From Colius striatus (lineage: Eukaryota > Chordata > Aves > Coliiformes > Coliidae): a stretch of DNA of 64,000 nucleotides. Made by a program: the position numbers and the translations under genes. The DNA lies in assembly GCF_028858725.1 (NCBI RefSeq), contig NC_084776.1, positions 3,968,001 to 4,032,000 of the forward strand, written 5' to 3'. How positions within the stretch are numbered: position 1 is the stretch's first letter; every line of letters starts with the position of its first letter. Below the pieces are notes generated by a model. It did not search any database, was not told where the DNA came from, and saw only the letters and a program-made list of their open reading frames with translations. Shown one piece after another: positions 1 to 12,004 of this stretch.

Positions 1-1365
1 ACAATTATGATGATAGGACCTGTTTACCAACTGCATTAAGAAGTGTAATTAGTTGTGATTATCTGCATGTGTGTCAGGGAAAAAAATGGGTTCAGCCCTT
101 ACCTCCTGGGCAGGGTTGGGCAGTTTCCAGGGCTGAAATGGGCAGCTTCATTGAAACTAACTAGGCTACTGCAGATCTCCCTACCAAATGTGAAAAACAA
201 GCCTATTATTCATATACCTCTAAAAATAACAGTACCTATTCTGCATTTGCATGGCAATAGCTTTTACTTCAGGAAGCAAAAGGAAGGAGCTTAGAGTAAG
301 TGCATGGAAGTTACTCCATTGTGGCCTGAAATACTCAAATTAGAGCTAGGGAGATGTTCTGATGCAAAACAAACACACAGACAGAAGAAACATAAAAACC
401 TAAGGCTATGTTGATCACTCAGAATCACTACTGTTGTAGGAAGCCTGTCATTTAAACTTTATTAACTAACAGACCACCTTAAACACTGGTTTTGGTTTGC
501 TCAGCTTTGTTTTTTTCTCTTCTCTGACCAATGCTGCTGTGAAACATGACTGTTCTGATCATTAGATCTTGCTCTACTTTCTGTTCTGAAAAATCCACAA
601 GCAGTTCTGCAGGATTCCAGCCTGGATGACTGTTGTGGCTCCTTCCAACTTTTACAAGAGTCTAGTAAGAACCATCTCCACCCTAAGGAAAAGAGAGTAG
701 AAAGCAAGAGCTGTTTCTTGTGTCAGTTGTATCCAGGTAGCCAGTCAGCCAGCAGTCTTAATAAATCAGGTGTCTAATCATTGTTGGCTTTCTGTGGCCA
801 CTGTGTCAGAGAAACATTTTGGGGAGGAAGATGAGTTGCTGTTGAGTGCTACATGAAAGTGTTGAAATTGCAAGTATGAGAGTTGATGAGGGAAGCCATG
901 GAAGACCTAGAGGAGCCTTTAAATGTGAGGAAAGTAGAGAATGGGAAGTGTCCTGCCCTAGCAGCTATAGAAAAGGAGGAAAATGTAATAGTAGGGAGAG
1001 AAATGGAAAAGAGAGGAGCTGGAGCAGGAATATGTGCAAATGTCAGAAAATTCCCTGCTCCATTTGTGTGGTGCCACTTTTGAAGGGGTTAAATTGAAAG
1101 GAAGACTTTTAGGCACAGTTTGCACATCCCACAGTTTCAGAAATCTGGCCTGAGTTTGTCTGCTGCCTTTCAGATTGGGGTGACCCTTAGGAATGGGTTG
1201 GCCTTGTAGAGTAACTCACATCTACCATAAAAAGGGCCTGATCCTGCACCTATCAAAGTCAATGAGGACCTGTCCATTAATTTCAGTGGCAACAGGATCA
1301 GGCCCACAGTTCAAATGAAGCATGCAGTCCTCCAAAGAAACATCTTCTTGGTATTTTTGGGGCAG
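1..1365 (+). other. PECAM1 intron upstream of the first tail exon in the window
   Basis: No exon is recognised here. I looked for the exon that in mammals precedes the first ITIM exon. Donor-like GT sites at 295, 664 and 924 fail: in the required phase they meet stop codons or have no tail-like sequence upstream. The interval contains a hairpin repeat (1234-1305) just ahead of the acceptor at 1364-1365. Confidence 0.6.
1234..1305. repeat. MITE-like inverted-repeat element (hairpin)
   Basis: The ends are perfect 13-bp inverted copies: GGGCCTGATCCTG at 1234-1246 and CAGGATCAGGCCC at 1293-1305. The 46 bases between them are also partly self-complementary (AAAGTCAATGAGGA against TCCATTAATTTCA). 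A short, foldback, non-coding unit of this kind is typical of an old miniature inverted-repeat transposon. It lies 60 bases before a PECAM1 acceptor. Family name not assigned. Confidence 0.6.
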
Positions 1366-1434
1366 GACCTGACCTTGAGAGTGCTGAGGTGGAGTACACT
1401 GAAGTTGAAGTATCAACGCTCGATCCTCACAGAG
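1366..1434 (+). CDS. PECAM1: PECAM1 exon encoding the first ITIM (VEYTEV)
   Basis: A 69-nt internal exon runs from acceptor GGCAG|GA to donor AGAG|GTAATA. It begins with two bases that finish a codon from the previous exon and ends with the first base of the next codon. The translation, after the split codon, is PDLESAEVEYTEV followed by EVSTLDPHR. V-E-Y-T-E-V fits the ITIM consensus (V/I/L)xYxx(V/I/L) and corresponds to VQYTEV around human Tyr663, a docking site for SHP-1/SHP-2 SH2 domains. The exon corresponds to exon 13 of the human gene as I recall its numbering. Acidic residues flank the tyrosine as in mammals. The tail is cytosolic. An antisense open frame across this exon (1222-1809) is judged a by-product. 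Confidence 0.9.
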
Positions 1435-4400
1435 GTAATAAACTGTCTGGCCTCTATGGTTACGTTTTGGGAGCAGCTCTGGGCATGTTGCTACTCCCTG
1501 ACACTGGTCTGATATTGGCATAGGTGAATGTAAGTGCAGGCTGTGGTTTGTGTGCATGACAGTTTCATGCCAGTAGCACTCTAGATGTTGCTGTGGCAAC
1601 CATCCTGTTGTTTGTTGTAGCCCTCCTTCCCCTGGGGTCCTCTTTGTGCACTCGCCCTTCCCATCCATATGAGTTCTGTGCAGAGCAGGGCTCCCAGCCA
1701 GAGCTGTGGCTCTGAGCAGAAGGCAACCTGCTGTAAATCTGCATGTTAGAGAGTCCAGGTCCACTGAGAGCCACTTGAGGTTAGCCACAGGGTAGGAGAA
1801 TGGAGACAACCAGAAGAATTTCCTCCTTTATAAAGGGATTGGTTGAAGGGTCAACGCTGTAATTCACCTGTGTGAGAGAAGGAAGAGAGGCCAGCACAGA
1901 TTTAGTGTCTCAGTCTGGAGAGGCCTGGATTTTCTACTACATTAAAAGGGAAAAGAGAATATTGATGCCCAGACAACTTTGGGCTCCTACCTGGAGTTCT
2001 ATTGTTACAGTAATCAGGCCTCATAGCACGAGTCTAAGCTACATGTTTCTGCAAGCTTGAAGGAGTAATATCCACTGAAATTTATTCTCAACACCCAAAA
2101 GCACATTTCAATCATTGTGCATCATCTAGAGAACTGTGATATCATTACACCCTTCTGCTGAAAGCTGCCAGCCTTTCAGCAACTCACAAAAAGTTTCAAG
2201 TAGCTGAGTGAAAAAAACCTGTGAGGTGTTTGTGCCATGCTCTGGCTTCTTTGCTTTAGATGAGTGAGAGGCAGACTGAGCAAGACATTGATAAATTTGC
2301 TTTTCCTTGGTAGGAAGGACCACTCACTTATTTCAGAGGCCAAAGATGTAATTGTTTAACTAGTAAATTAGTTGGGAAAATTGCTTACTCTTCAAGCTTT
2401 GCAGCAAACCTCTCCTGAGCAGCCTGTCCTTCTATTCTTTCTCTGTTTTCCCTGGCTGGTATAATTCATCACAATTTGCCCTGTGTCCTAAGCATGCTAT
2501 TTATCCACCTCTGATAAATCCTATGCTAAGATACCATAGTTCTACTATTTTCAGAATAGAGCTACTATTTAATTGCTCCAACTGTTTCTGGGTGTGCACT
2601 ACACAATAAAATGCATGGAACGGTAAAGATATGCTGGTGCATGATTATTTAAATTAAAAGCCCTATTAAATGCAAGATCAGCACCTCTAAAAGGAGCATT
2701 TTCATCCCATTCCTGACATATAACACTATCCCAGCATGCTAGACTGGCTGATAAGATGGATTCTGCACCTCATCAAACTGCAAGGCAATGTTTTATAGAT
2801 AGTGTGTAAATGAAATCAGATTATTTGAACTGAATGCTGCCTCGTGGTCCAGATCCATGTGCAGAGAGTTAATTGATTCTGTAAAGCTGAACTGTGCTTC
2901 AAGTATATTGAGATAGGATAGCTCCCTAACCTATTCACTCGTGTGAATGCTTAGCAAATGCATGCTTTGGTTATGTAAATGGCAACTGCACTGCAAGTAT
3001 TTAATGTGTTAATCTGCCAGAGCATAGTAAAGATGCTGCTTAAATGAAAGGAGTTGTATGAAACCGAGTTACAAGATGAATTTTTTTCAGCTCTGCACTG
3101 CCAATCTCGATGAGAACAGGATGAGATGGATTTTTTACCTGAAGTATGAGGTAGAGCTGGGGCTCCACAGTCCAGCTCTGATGTGGAGTAGTCATAGTGG
3201 GATGGTAACTTGATATTTAAAGAAGTGTCAGTTTGAGAGAATGATTAAATGGAATACTTAGGGAGATTATATGCTTGACAAATATATAGTGCTTCTCTTC
3301 TAAAGCTTAGTTGTGCAAAAAGGTGGCAAAGTGATTCAGACTCCTTATTGTTAATCTGAGCAAAAACAAAGGCCAGTGCTAAAGTAAGCTCAGGAAATAT
3401 CCCTAAAGGGGGAAGGGAGAAACCGCTAATCATGGCTGAGTAAGAACACGCTCCTTCTTTTATAGCTGGCTGGTTATCTGCAGGGTGGCACCCTTGCAGA
3501 GTTAGTGGGAACAAAATGTCAAATCATCCAAGTAATTTCTCCTGCACAGTTTTTTTTCAGTGCTGAGACAACTTTTGGAAGCTTAACAAATAAAATAACA
3601 TGGGCAGTGGCATTATAACACAATTTAATGAAATGGGTCTGAAAAAAAAGAGAGCAAGCTAAGGAAATGCCTCCCATCAAGTTTTTCCAGTGAGTCAACA
3701 GATTTAAGACTGTAATCTGCTAAAAAAACCCCCAAATGAGCTACCTCTCATTAAAACTCTGAGATTATTTCTTACTTCACTGGAAACTGAATTGATCATT
3801 TAAGCAATAGCCCATAGCATATGAAATGTGCTTCAAGATCTCCAGCCTATTTTGCAAAGAAAGTTCATGCCAAAATGGCATTTGAAAGCTGTGATTAGGC
3901 ACTGGGTGAAGTGTAACTCCTGCTGTCCTTGAAATGAATAGCAGTTTTACAACTCAGTTCTGATGAGTTGGAAAAGCTTCCAGTGTTTAAAAGGTGCTTA
4001 GCAGAATTTTTGAAGACGAAATTAGCTTTGGGAAATTAGAATGTGATGCCAGAGACACTTCAGAGCAATGCAGAGCAGAAATGGTCCTGCTTCTGGCTGT
4101 AGATCAATATGTCTGAATTCTTTTAATGTATGTTTTATACCTGAAGTACAGGACTCTGTATCCAGAGATGGGAGTTTTCTTCACAGTTTCATTCACAGAG
4201 AGAACAAGCTTTATTTTTTAACTGTAACTAGAAAAATCTGACTTTTTGGTTTATTGAAGATCCACAGAAGTTGGAAGTGATATTGATAAACTCTGAGGTT
4301 TTCTAAGAGATTCGGTTTAACTGAAATAAATGTTCTAAACTGCTTTGAGATCCTTGAACAAGTGCTTAGACCCAGCCTGCATAGGCTCTTACACTAAATG

Positions 4401-5480
4401 AAGAAAGTGGTTTCAAATGCACAGAGTTCTGGAGCACTTTGCTTTACTGTAGTTGCCCACAGATTCTTAACCTACAGCCTTGCAAGAAATCAAGGAAATT
4501 GTTCTAATCTCCTGCTAGCCAGAGCTGTGTTTACAGTCACTATAGAGAAACTGAGTTCTTGCTATTTACAGGCCTTTAGACAAGGCTCTGCCCCTTCTCT
4601 GTCTGGGTAAGGGCCTGGAGTTCAGCATCAAAAGCACCGTGGATGGGTTTTCACAGATGCCAGCAAAAAAAGGAAGAGCTTTTTGCCTTCCATCTCATAC
4701 AAGGACAGAGGTTTGCAAGGGCTTAATTGTAAACCTCAGGGTCTAAAAAGTATATGTGCGAGACTAACATTGCATTTGTATCCCAGCTGTGTCCCTGCAG
4801 GCACAAATCTTCTCTGTCTGCTTTTTCTCCTTACTTTTTGTCTTTCCACAAGCCTTTTCTTCACTCCTGCTATGTCCACCTGATCCCAGAACAGTGGTAG
4901 AAGAGCCCAGCACGCTGAGGAACTGAGAGGAGGCCTTTCCCAGACAGCACCTAAACAGAAGCTGTGCACTGTGAAATCTGCAAATATTCTTCTGAGACAT
5001 TTCATAGAGAACAACAAATTGTGTCATTCTTGTGCCCATGAGATGTCATCAGGCTGGTTGTCAAACGAGGGTGTAGCTAGTCTCCCAAATGATAGATCTC
5101 AGGTGCAGCATCCCTAAAACCTTACAAGAAGCTCTTCCAAATTGACCCAAAGAAACTCTTTTGTACTGGTAGATGTCTCTGTAAAATTAAAGCAGTTTCA
5201 ATTTAAGTTGAGAATATTATTAGAATATTAAAGCTTAGAAAGAGAAGCCTATTTTCACTGTCATTTATAGAGAGAGGGGAGACATCTCCCTCTTCAGAAC
5301 CTTACAGTCTGCATTTGGGGGAGGGGATGCTCTTTCGTACAGATCATAGGTTCATTGCTGCTTATGTAACTGCTTCCTCTGAAAGTAAAACAGTGTGTTC
5401 TGTTTGTTTAAGGAGCTTTTCATAAGGCAAACAAAAAACAAAAAGAAAAGAAATTGATTCTATGCCAATACATTTTCCAG
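1435..5480 (+). other. PECAM1 intron between the two ITIM exons
   Basis: About 4.0 kb of AT-rich intron between donor GTAATA at 1435 and acceptor TTTTCCAG at 5473-5480. Open frames here are short, in all frames, and resemble no protein I know. No clear mobile element was recognised. Confidence 0.75.
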
Positions 5481-5537
5481 CTCCTGTACTGAAGGGGACT
5501 GAAACAGTTTATAGTGAAATCAGAAAAGCTAATAATG
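5481..5537 (+). CDS. PECAM1: PECAM1 exon encoding the second ITIM/ITSM (TVYSEI)
   Basis: A 57-nt exon lies between TTTTCCAG and the strong donor GTAAGT. Two starting bases (CT) complete the codon opened by the previous exon (G+CT, Ala). It then reads PVLKGTETVYSEIRKANN and ends on the first base of an Asp codon. TETVYSE(I/V)RKA is nearly identical to the segment around human Tyr686, the second tail tyrosine, which fits both ITIM and ITSM (TxYxx(V/I)) patterns. In mammals this residue is phosphorylated by Lyn/Csk-type kinases and acts with the first ITIM to bind SHP-2. It corresponds to human exon 14 as I recall it. Confidence 0.92.
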
Positions 5538-8522
5538 GTAAGTAAGCTAGTGCAAAATTAAACACATAAAGGAAGCATTTGTATAGAGATTAAGAATGAA
5601 TTTGTGAGTGATTAGAAGATAAATGCCATAAGAAAAGATCCAAGTCCAAGGCAGCTACGAAGCCATAGGTTGATAAACTGTGTAACATCTTCATGGTTTC
5701 TCATAAACAAATGATACTGAATGCAGTGAGTTTGGTATTTATAACATTTACTTCACCAGCCCATTTGTGTTGTGCCTGCTAATTAGTTGGGCCATACATG
5801 TGGATCTGAGACTGGTGCTCAACGTGCCATATTAGGGATTAAGATGCTATATTGTGTTGTCTCAAACTGGCCATGAACAGCACTTTTCCTCTTAGTTGAA
5901 CATATTTGTTATGCATTATAAAATATTACACTGGTTTTGGATATAACCACAGCAAACATCTGTGAGACCTCCAGAAACAAACTCTGAAAACCTTTACAGC
6001 AGTATCATCACCTCAGTAGGGTGGGTTATTTGTTTAAACTGTCTCAGATGGTATGTGCCAGCCACTCTACCCTTACACCTCCTGTAACACAGACTTTTGC
6101 ATGTGGGCACTAGCAGCTTGCTGGCAATTACTGCCTGTAAATGCTCTCCCAGTAAGGAGTTCAGGGACAGTAGGTTAAAAGCATTTCTTCATGGTTTGTC
6201 AGTGACCAAACCAGAAAGGATTTCCTTTCCTGTCTTTGTGGTAGGAAGTCTAGATTTGTAAATATTAGGGTTGCAAACTGTGCAGGTTTTATCCCCATCC
6301 ACGTTACCAACTGGGTTTGTTGTGTGCCATTTCTTATCATTATGTTTTAATTTGCTGTTTTCCTATTTTACAAGAGGTTTCCCACCTACTCTGACACAAC
6401 ACTGTGTTTCTAGGGAATCTTTCATGTGAAGGTCTCCAAGTACTTAAAAAAAACCATTACTTTAATTTTCCCCTTTGAGGACTTATAAGGCAATTTTTAT
6501 CTCCATTTCACAGCTGAATAAACAGAGAGATTAGGTCATTTGTTTAAGGCAATGTGTTTAGAGTGTGACAACACTGGGAACAGAATTTCAGAATCCTCCT
6601 GGCTTGGAGCCTATATGTTGTACTCACTTTTCACAGCCTTGCAGTGAAAAGCAGAATAGCCTTTACAGTAAAGAATGGGGCCAGACACTTCAATGTGGGA
6701 TCACCTGGGAGCATCATGAGGAAAAAAAGAAGAAACAGCTCATTTTAGGGCTGTACCCAAAGGCCACTGATGTTCTGAAAAGTTTTGGAGCCATCACAAG
6801 CTGCAGAAGCTGTGTACAACCTCTTGCTTGCTTTCTGCCATGGTGTGAAGCTGATCATCACACTTTTCACCATTCCTATCTTTGACAGAAAGTGCTAGGT
6901 ACTAGAAGGGTATTTTGTGAGCTGTGTAAACACAAGGCTGGTACAGCAGAGATGTAATTCAAAGCACTTGTAAGACCTTACTTGCCATAAAGTGGGAAGT
7001 GCAATAAAATGAGATAGGATTGAAAGACTGAGCTGAATTAGCCAGATGATACGCCAAAGCCTCTTAATCTTGCAGTCCACCTGCCCTTTTATGCATTGCA
7101 TTCTACAGTTTCAGTTATTCTTGGAAACATAGTAATAGTTTATTGTTTTAATCACGTCTGTTTTTCCTGACTGACAGACAGGAAAAGTGTTTCAAACAGA
7201 TAAGCAGTGCATCACATAGCAGGGCAGTTGCTTCATAGCTGCATTACGGTCTGTTTAAATGGAACAGTCACTTTGATTTTTGATAGGCTGTGTGCTTGCA
7301 AGGTGGCAAAGGATACATGCAGTGGAGAATCCCTAGAAATAGATCTTTAGTACTTTAATATATACTAATAATACATTAGAGGCCAATTGTGAAAGATGGT
7401 GAATGTTACTAGTGGGTGCAGAAGTTGGTTCAGCATGATGATCTTCACTACATCTGAATACTCTTTGACATTTTTGAGCCAATGCCCAAGAGCACCATCC
7501 CCTTCAGGAAGTTAATGGTTCAGACAAATGTGTCTTCTGGGGAAATCATATTCATTTGGGAATTGCTGTCAGCTACATAGTTTGACAGATTTAACATTAA
7601 GACCTATGTAACGTTTGATTATTGTTTGTTTGTAGGTAACTATTGTGGTTTGGGTTTGTTTAATTCAAACTGAGCTCTCCATAAGCAATTTTGTCTTTTC
7701 AAGGTGTAATCTGTGCATTCCAGGAATTGGGTCTGCTAGAGCAGAAACTGAAGAGCTGTCAGTAGTTGTTATGTCTGATACAATTCTTTGACTGAGCCAA
7801 AATATTTTCCTCTTCATTTTTCTGATGGCTCTCACTCCTGTCCTCAGTAAAGATGCCACCTCAAGTAACCATCTTCTCTTGCATTTTGAGTTCTACAGCT
7901 ATTGCTTGTCCTTATCCCAAAGCATGAATCCATAGTGCAGATAGTGCTCTGACCTTTCCTGAGCCCCAGGCCCCTGGCAGTGTGCTGAGCATTTGCCATT
8001 ATTCCTTTTATTTTAATTTTCCTGGTTTTAGCTATGTTATCTCCCCTTCCCATCACTTCAGTGTCTCTATCACACCGTGGTAGGACTTCCATCCTGTCTG
8101 CTGCCCTGCTTTCCTTAATTCTGAGTACCAAGCCTAAAGAGGTGTTACATTAGATAGAAACAAAGTGCCAAATGCACATTGAAAAATCATTTAAACCCCA
8201 TTAAGAGTAGAAAAAGCAGGTCACTTGTGAAGTTCAAGTCTAGTCAGGTGTATTTTGATTGAAAATCAAAAAAGAGTACTCTAGATGGAGAAGGTCAGTC
8301 CTGTCAGTTGGACACTAGGTTTCCTCTGATACAATGAGAGCTATTAGGATTAACTGATTTCCTTTAAATACTGCATTTACTTGTTGCTCTATGAGAACCT
8401 GAAAGTATATTTGGGGTCAGCAATACCTAGTCCAGTTCCAGAGCTGTCGCTTTTTGTTCAGAAAGAAGTGAGACAGTTGAATACTTCAACAAAACAGGCA
8501 ATTATCTGAATCAACAGACCTC

Positions 8523-8548
8523 ATTTTATCATTTAAGAATGATAAAAT
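8523..8548. repeat. Perfect 11-bp inverted repeat, 4-nt loop
   Basis: ATTTTATCATT at 8523-8533 is followed by TAAG and then its exact reverse complement AATGATAAAAT at 8538-8548. It is intronic and AT-rich. No role is evident. Confidence 0.7.
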
Positions 8549-11446
8549 AACTGGCCTTGCTGCCTACTTTGCCTGTGCTGGAGTTCCAACAGGCAAGGCT
8601 GGCAGCAGATGCCCTTCCTGAGGGAGGGGTCAGCATGTGTCAGACCCAGTTCAGCTGAGTGAATGGAGGCTTTCTTAGGTGCCTGATTCACTTCCATCAC
8701 ACCTTTCATCCTCCCAAGAGGCAGTAGAGGAAGGAAATCCAGGCATCTCCATACTGATTCTTTATTGTGGCTTCCAACCTTTCCCTCAACATTGGTCCCA
8801 GTTCTTGGGGTTGCACAGTTGTGTTGCTGAGAAGGTTGGAGCCAGCTTCAGTTCACCCATGTCATTATGCTTTTACAGGGCACTTCTTGTGGAACACAAC
8901 CAATTAGTATATTACTGATCCCTAGAGAACTCTGCCTTTTGCCCTGTATCAGATCCAAAGCTCACAGAAGGCAGTGACAGGCTTTGCACTGATCTTCATG
9001 CATGCTGAATTCAACCCATTGTGGCCCATGGCAAGATAGCTATTCCTAATTTCTTATTAGGAACATAGAAATCTAGTGAAGGAAGCACAGAGCCAGCCTT
9101 TTTGCTGCTAAGTCTGGAAAAATGAGTTGGTCACTTGGAAGCAACTGTGGTGGTGAGACAGGAAATTCTAAGAATCCTACTGCAACCAACAATGTACTAT
9201 GGAAAAATAAATACATCCCAGTGGAAAGAGGCATGAGAAATCCCCATTGCACTCAGTAGTTTGGAACAAACTATTAGAAATCAGTTCTAGCAATCAGGAA
9301 ATCTGCTAAAATACTTTCCTGCTACAGAGCCTCAGGCTTAACACCTCTGTACTTAGAATTTCCCACCCAATGCCTTTGCCAGGGTAGAGAAAAATCTCAG
9401 GGTCTGGGGGTTTGTTATGTTATTCAGAGCTCAGGCATTCTGAGCATTTGCTACTTGCATGCAGTCCAAAATCATGCAAACAGCCTTCCCCTTCTCCAAA
9501 AGAACAACTGGATCTTTAGGTTTCAAGCCATATTCTAGACTGAAGCGTGGACCCATGAGACACCAATCCCAGAGCCAAATGCTTAAAATAGCTGCAGCCA
9601 AAAATTAGTCAAAGCCAGATGGTTTCAGTAAGGCACAAACACACAGGGAGTTTCTGACCTTGCTTGAACCTAAATTCAAAGCTGAATTGCATGTGTGCCT
9701 CTGTGTAAGATCTGTTCCCAAGCTGCCTGCCAAGACTCTCTGTTGGAAGCTACTGCTCCAAGAAAGGCTTGGCAGAAGGTGGTATGTGTCCGCTGGTCAG
9801 CATCTTCAGCTGATGACCTAGCATCTCAGCTTTCACCAGTGCTGGAGATGGGTTTGAGATGGATTATGAACTGGCATCTGTTGAGGCATAGATTGTCTTT
9901 TTCACAACCTCTAGCAATGAGGGAGGAGAGACCGGGGGGGATGACAGTGTCTTAAACTCCTTTTAAAAAAATATGTTATTTGACTCTAAAACTCCACCAA
10001 CAAAAAGCAACAGCAAGAGTGTAAATCCATCAGGAATCCATAAAAACACCCCCCTCTCTTGGACTTGGGGATCTTAGAAATCACCAGCATCAAACCTTCA
10101 GCTCTGATTCATTTCATGAAATATGCAGCTGCTTCTTTGCCCTGCTATGGACACTTGACTAATTTTTCTGGGTATGACTAGAATCCAACATACCTCGTTT
10201 GTCTTTATTCGTCAGTAAGGGCAAGTCAGTTGTCATTTGCAAATCTCTCTGTTCTCTCTCATCACAGTAAAATCAGTGTGTTTTAAGTAAAAAACCTTTT
10301 CTTTTTTTAACAGGAGTGAAATAAAAAGGTTGTGAAAAGATTGATGAAAGATTGATGTAGCAAAGAATCAGGAAAAGCACGGTGTGGTTGTGCTTTCGTT
10401 AGGGGCTCCACGCTGCCTTACCTGATTTGGTGCCTTTTAGAAACCATCTAGCCTGCCAGCAGCACTTTCAAAGGGCACAGATTATGACATTCTCCTGGCA
10501 GAGATGTGGTACTTAGCTAGAAAGCCACACTGCTTTGAATCTGGGTGACAGATATCAAGGAGGTGGGATATCTGTTCTTGTGACCTAGTACCTTCAGGGC
10601 AGCAAACATCCCCTTGTTTGAAGTTGGGAATTTATACAGAATTTCTCATTTCCTCTTTCCTGTCAGGACAATACATTGTGACAGGACTAAACCACAGCTC
10701 CTTAATACCTCACTTCATAAACCTCATCTAGTTTTGTCTACTTCAAGTCAAGCTTTGATGTAGCACTTAGTTAGCAAGACTTTTGTTCCCTTCTGTCAGC
10801 TTTCGGGACACAAAAAGCTTTCACGTGTTTCCCTTGTGACTTAATTTTGTTTCATCTCAAACTGGCTAAGCACAGAGGTCAGCCAAACACTGAGGTTCAT
10901 TTTATACTGCAATTAAGTTTATGCACTAGTGCAAGGTGCTGAAGTCACCTCAGGTTTTAATCCTTTTCCTAGGCTAGAAGTTCTGGGTAGAACTGTCTTG
11001 GAGAAATCTCCTGGAGTACAGTGCCAGTGACATTCACATGGTCTCCCTGTGTTTTAGAAACTGCAGCCTGACTGTGTGCATGGGGAACACATAACTGTGT
11101 TTGTGGTGCTGCTTTCAGTGAAGCAGGATCACAGTCCTCATAGAATGAAAATGCAGGTGGTAGAAACTGTAGGAGCTGACCTGCACCACAAATACACATG
11201 GACAGAATCATACAAGAGAGAGAAAAAGACACTTCAGCATTGTTATCTGTGAAATTTTTCATTGGTGTTCACTTTCCTCATTACTTCTGCTGGCTGGCAA
11301 GGCAGTTTCTTTTGGAAGGTCTTTATTTCTTCATGTCTTTAGATTGCCTTACTCTCAGAGAGCAAAGAAATAGATATGTTTTAGTATTTGAAGGTATTCT
11401 GTGCAACTTGTGAATAGCTAAAAAAGCCAAAGATCTGATCTCAACG

Positions 11447-11507
11447 TTCATTGATCCTAAATGGAAAGAGACTGCTGTTCACTGATCCTAATGGAAAGAG
11501 ACTGCTG
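11447..11507 (+). repeat. Two-copy tandem duplication, about 30 bp
   Basis: Copy one (11447-11477) and copy two (11478-11507) share TGGAAAGAGACTGCTG and the GATCCTAA core. They differ by one substitution and one inserted A. This looks like a local replication-slippage duplication inside a PECAM1 intron. Confidence 0.8.
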
Positions 11508-11981
11508 TCTCTCAGGCTTTCATTGAGAAAGAGCATCTTTTTATTAGTAAAATTTCAGGTGTCTTTGCAGGATCTGATTTGGCTCTGAGAATTGTATCCT
11601 ACTCCGGATTTCTGCAGTTCGTTATTTTCCTGGCAAGGAATTGGAAGAGGAAGTATAATGCTCATGAGAACTTGCCTCTAAAAGGAAGACTTTTTTGTCC
11701 AGTAACAGCTTATGCTCTCAGTAGAGGCTTCTGCTGTAAACCATAATCAGGAAAGCTGTCGAACATCTTGCCATTTAACGTGGTCTTTGATATGTCTGGT
11801 CCCACCCGTGTACTTGAACTAAGCTAATGCTTGGATACTTCTTGTAGGTAGCAGTTTTACATCATTGCAAGGTGAACAGGAAAAGAATAGATTAAACATA
11901 AAGCTGTGTTTTCTGTAGCACAGAACCAATCCCTCTGCAATGTGCCACTTCATAACTTATACATTGTGTTTTATTTTGCAG

Positions 11982-12004
11982 ATTCTGTGGAAAACAGGCA
12001 TTCT
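11982..12004 (+). CDS. PECAM1: PECAM1 23-nt microexon (DSVENRHS)
   Basis: A 23-nt exon sits between acceptor TTTATTTTGCAG and a perfect donor GTAAGT. With the G carried from the previous exon it encodes Asp-Ser-Val-Glu-Asn-Arg-His-Ser and ends on a codon boundary. The human counterpart reads DAVESRYS, so six of eight positions are identical or conservative. The human exon is, to my recollection, also 23 nt and alternatively skipped; skipping it shifts the downstream frame and changes the C-terminus. The match in length, phase and sequence makes this call good despite the small size. Confidence 0.88.

Larger units (their letters stand above)
5538..11981 (+). other. PECAM1 intron (6.4 kb)
   Basis: Intron between GTAAGT at 5538 and TTTTGCAG ending at 11981. 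It contains two AT-rich hairpins (8253-8271 and 8523-8548) and an imperfect 30-bp tandem duplication (11447-11507). The small open frames on both strands show no recognisable domain. Confidence 0.75.

Noticed and set aside
282..294. Strong GTAAGT donor with a nearby TTTACTTCAG acceptor, as a possible earlier PECAM1 exon
   Set aside because: In the phase needed to join the exon at 1366 it contains an in-frame TAG, and the 23-nt peptide does not resemble the tail.
609..665. CR1-like string (GGCTCCTTCCAACTTTTAC)
   Set aside because: Only a short resemblance to CR1 3' sequence, without the diagnostic terminal repeat; not enough to call an element.
1222..1809. 195-codon minus-strand open frame across the PECAM1 VEYTEV exon
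   Set aside because: It overlaps a real exon on the other strand and the inverted-repeat element, shows no domain or signal, and has no promoter-like context.
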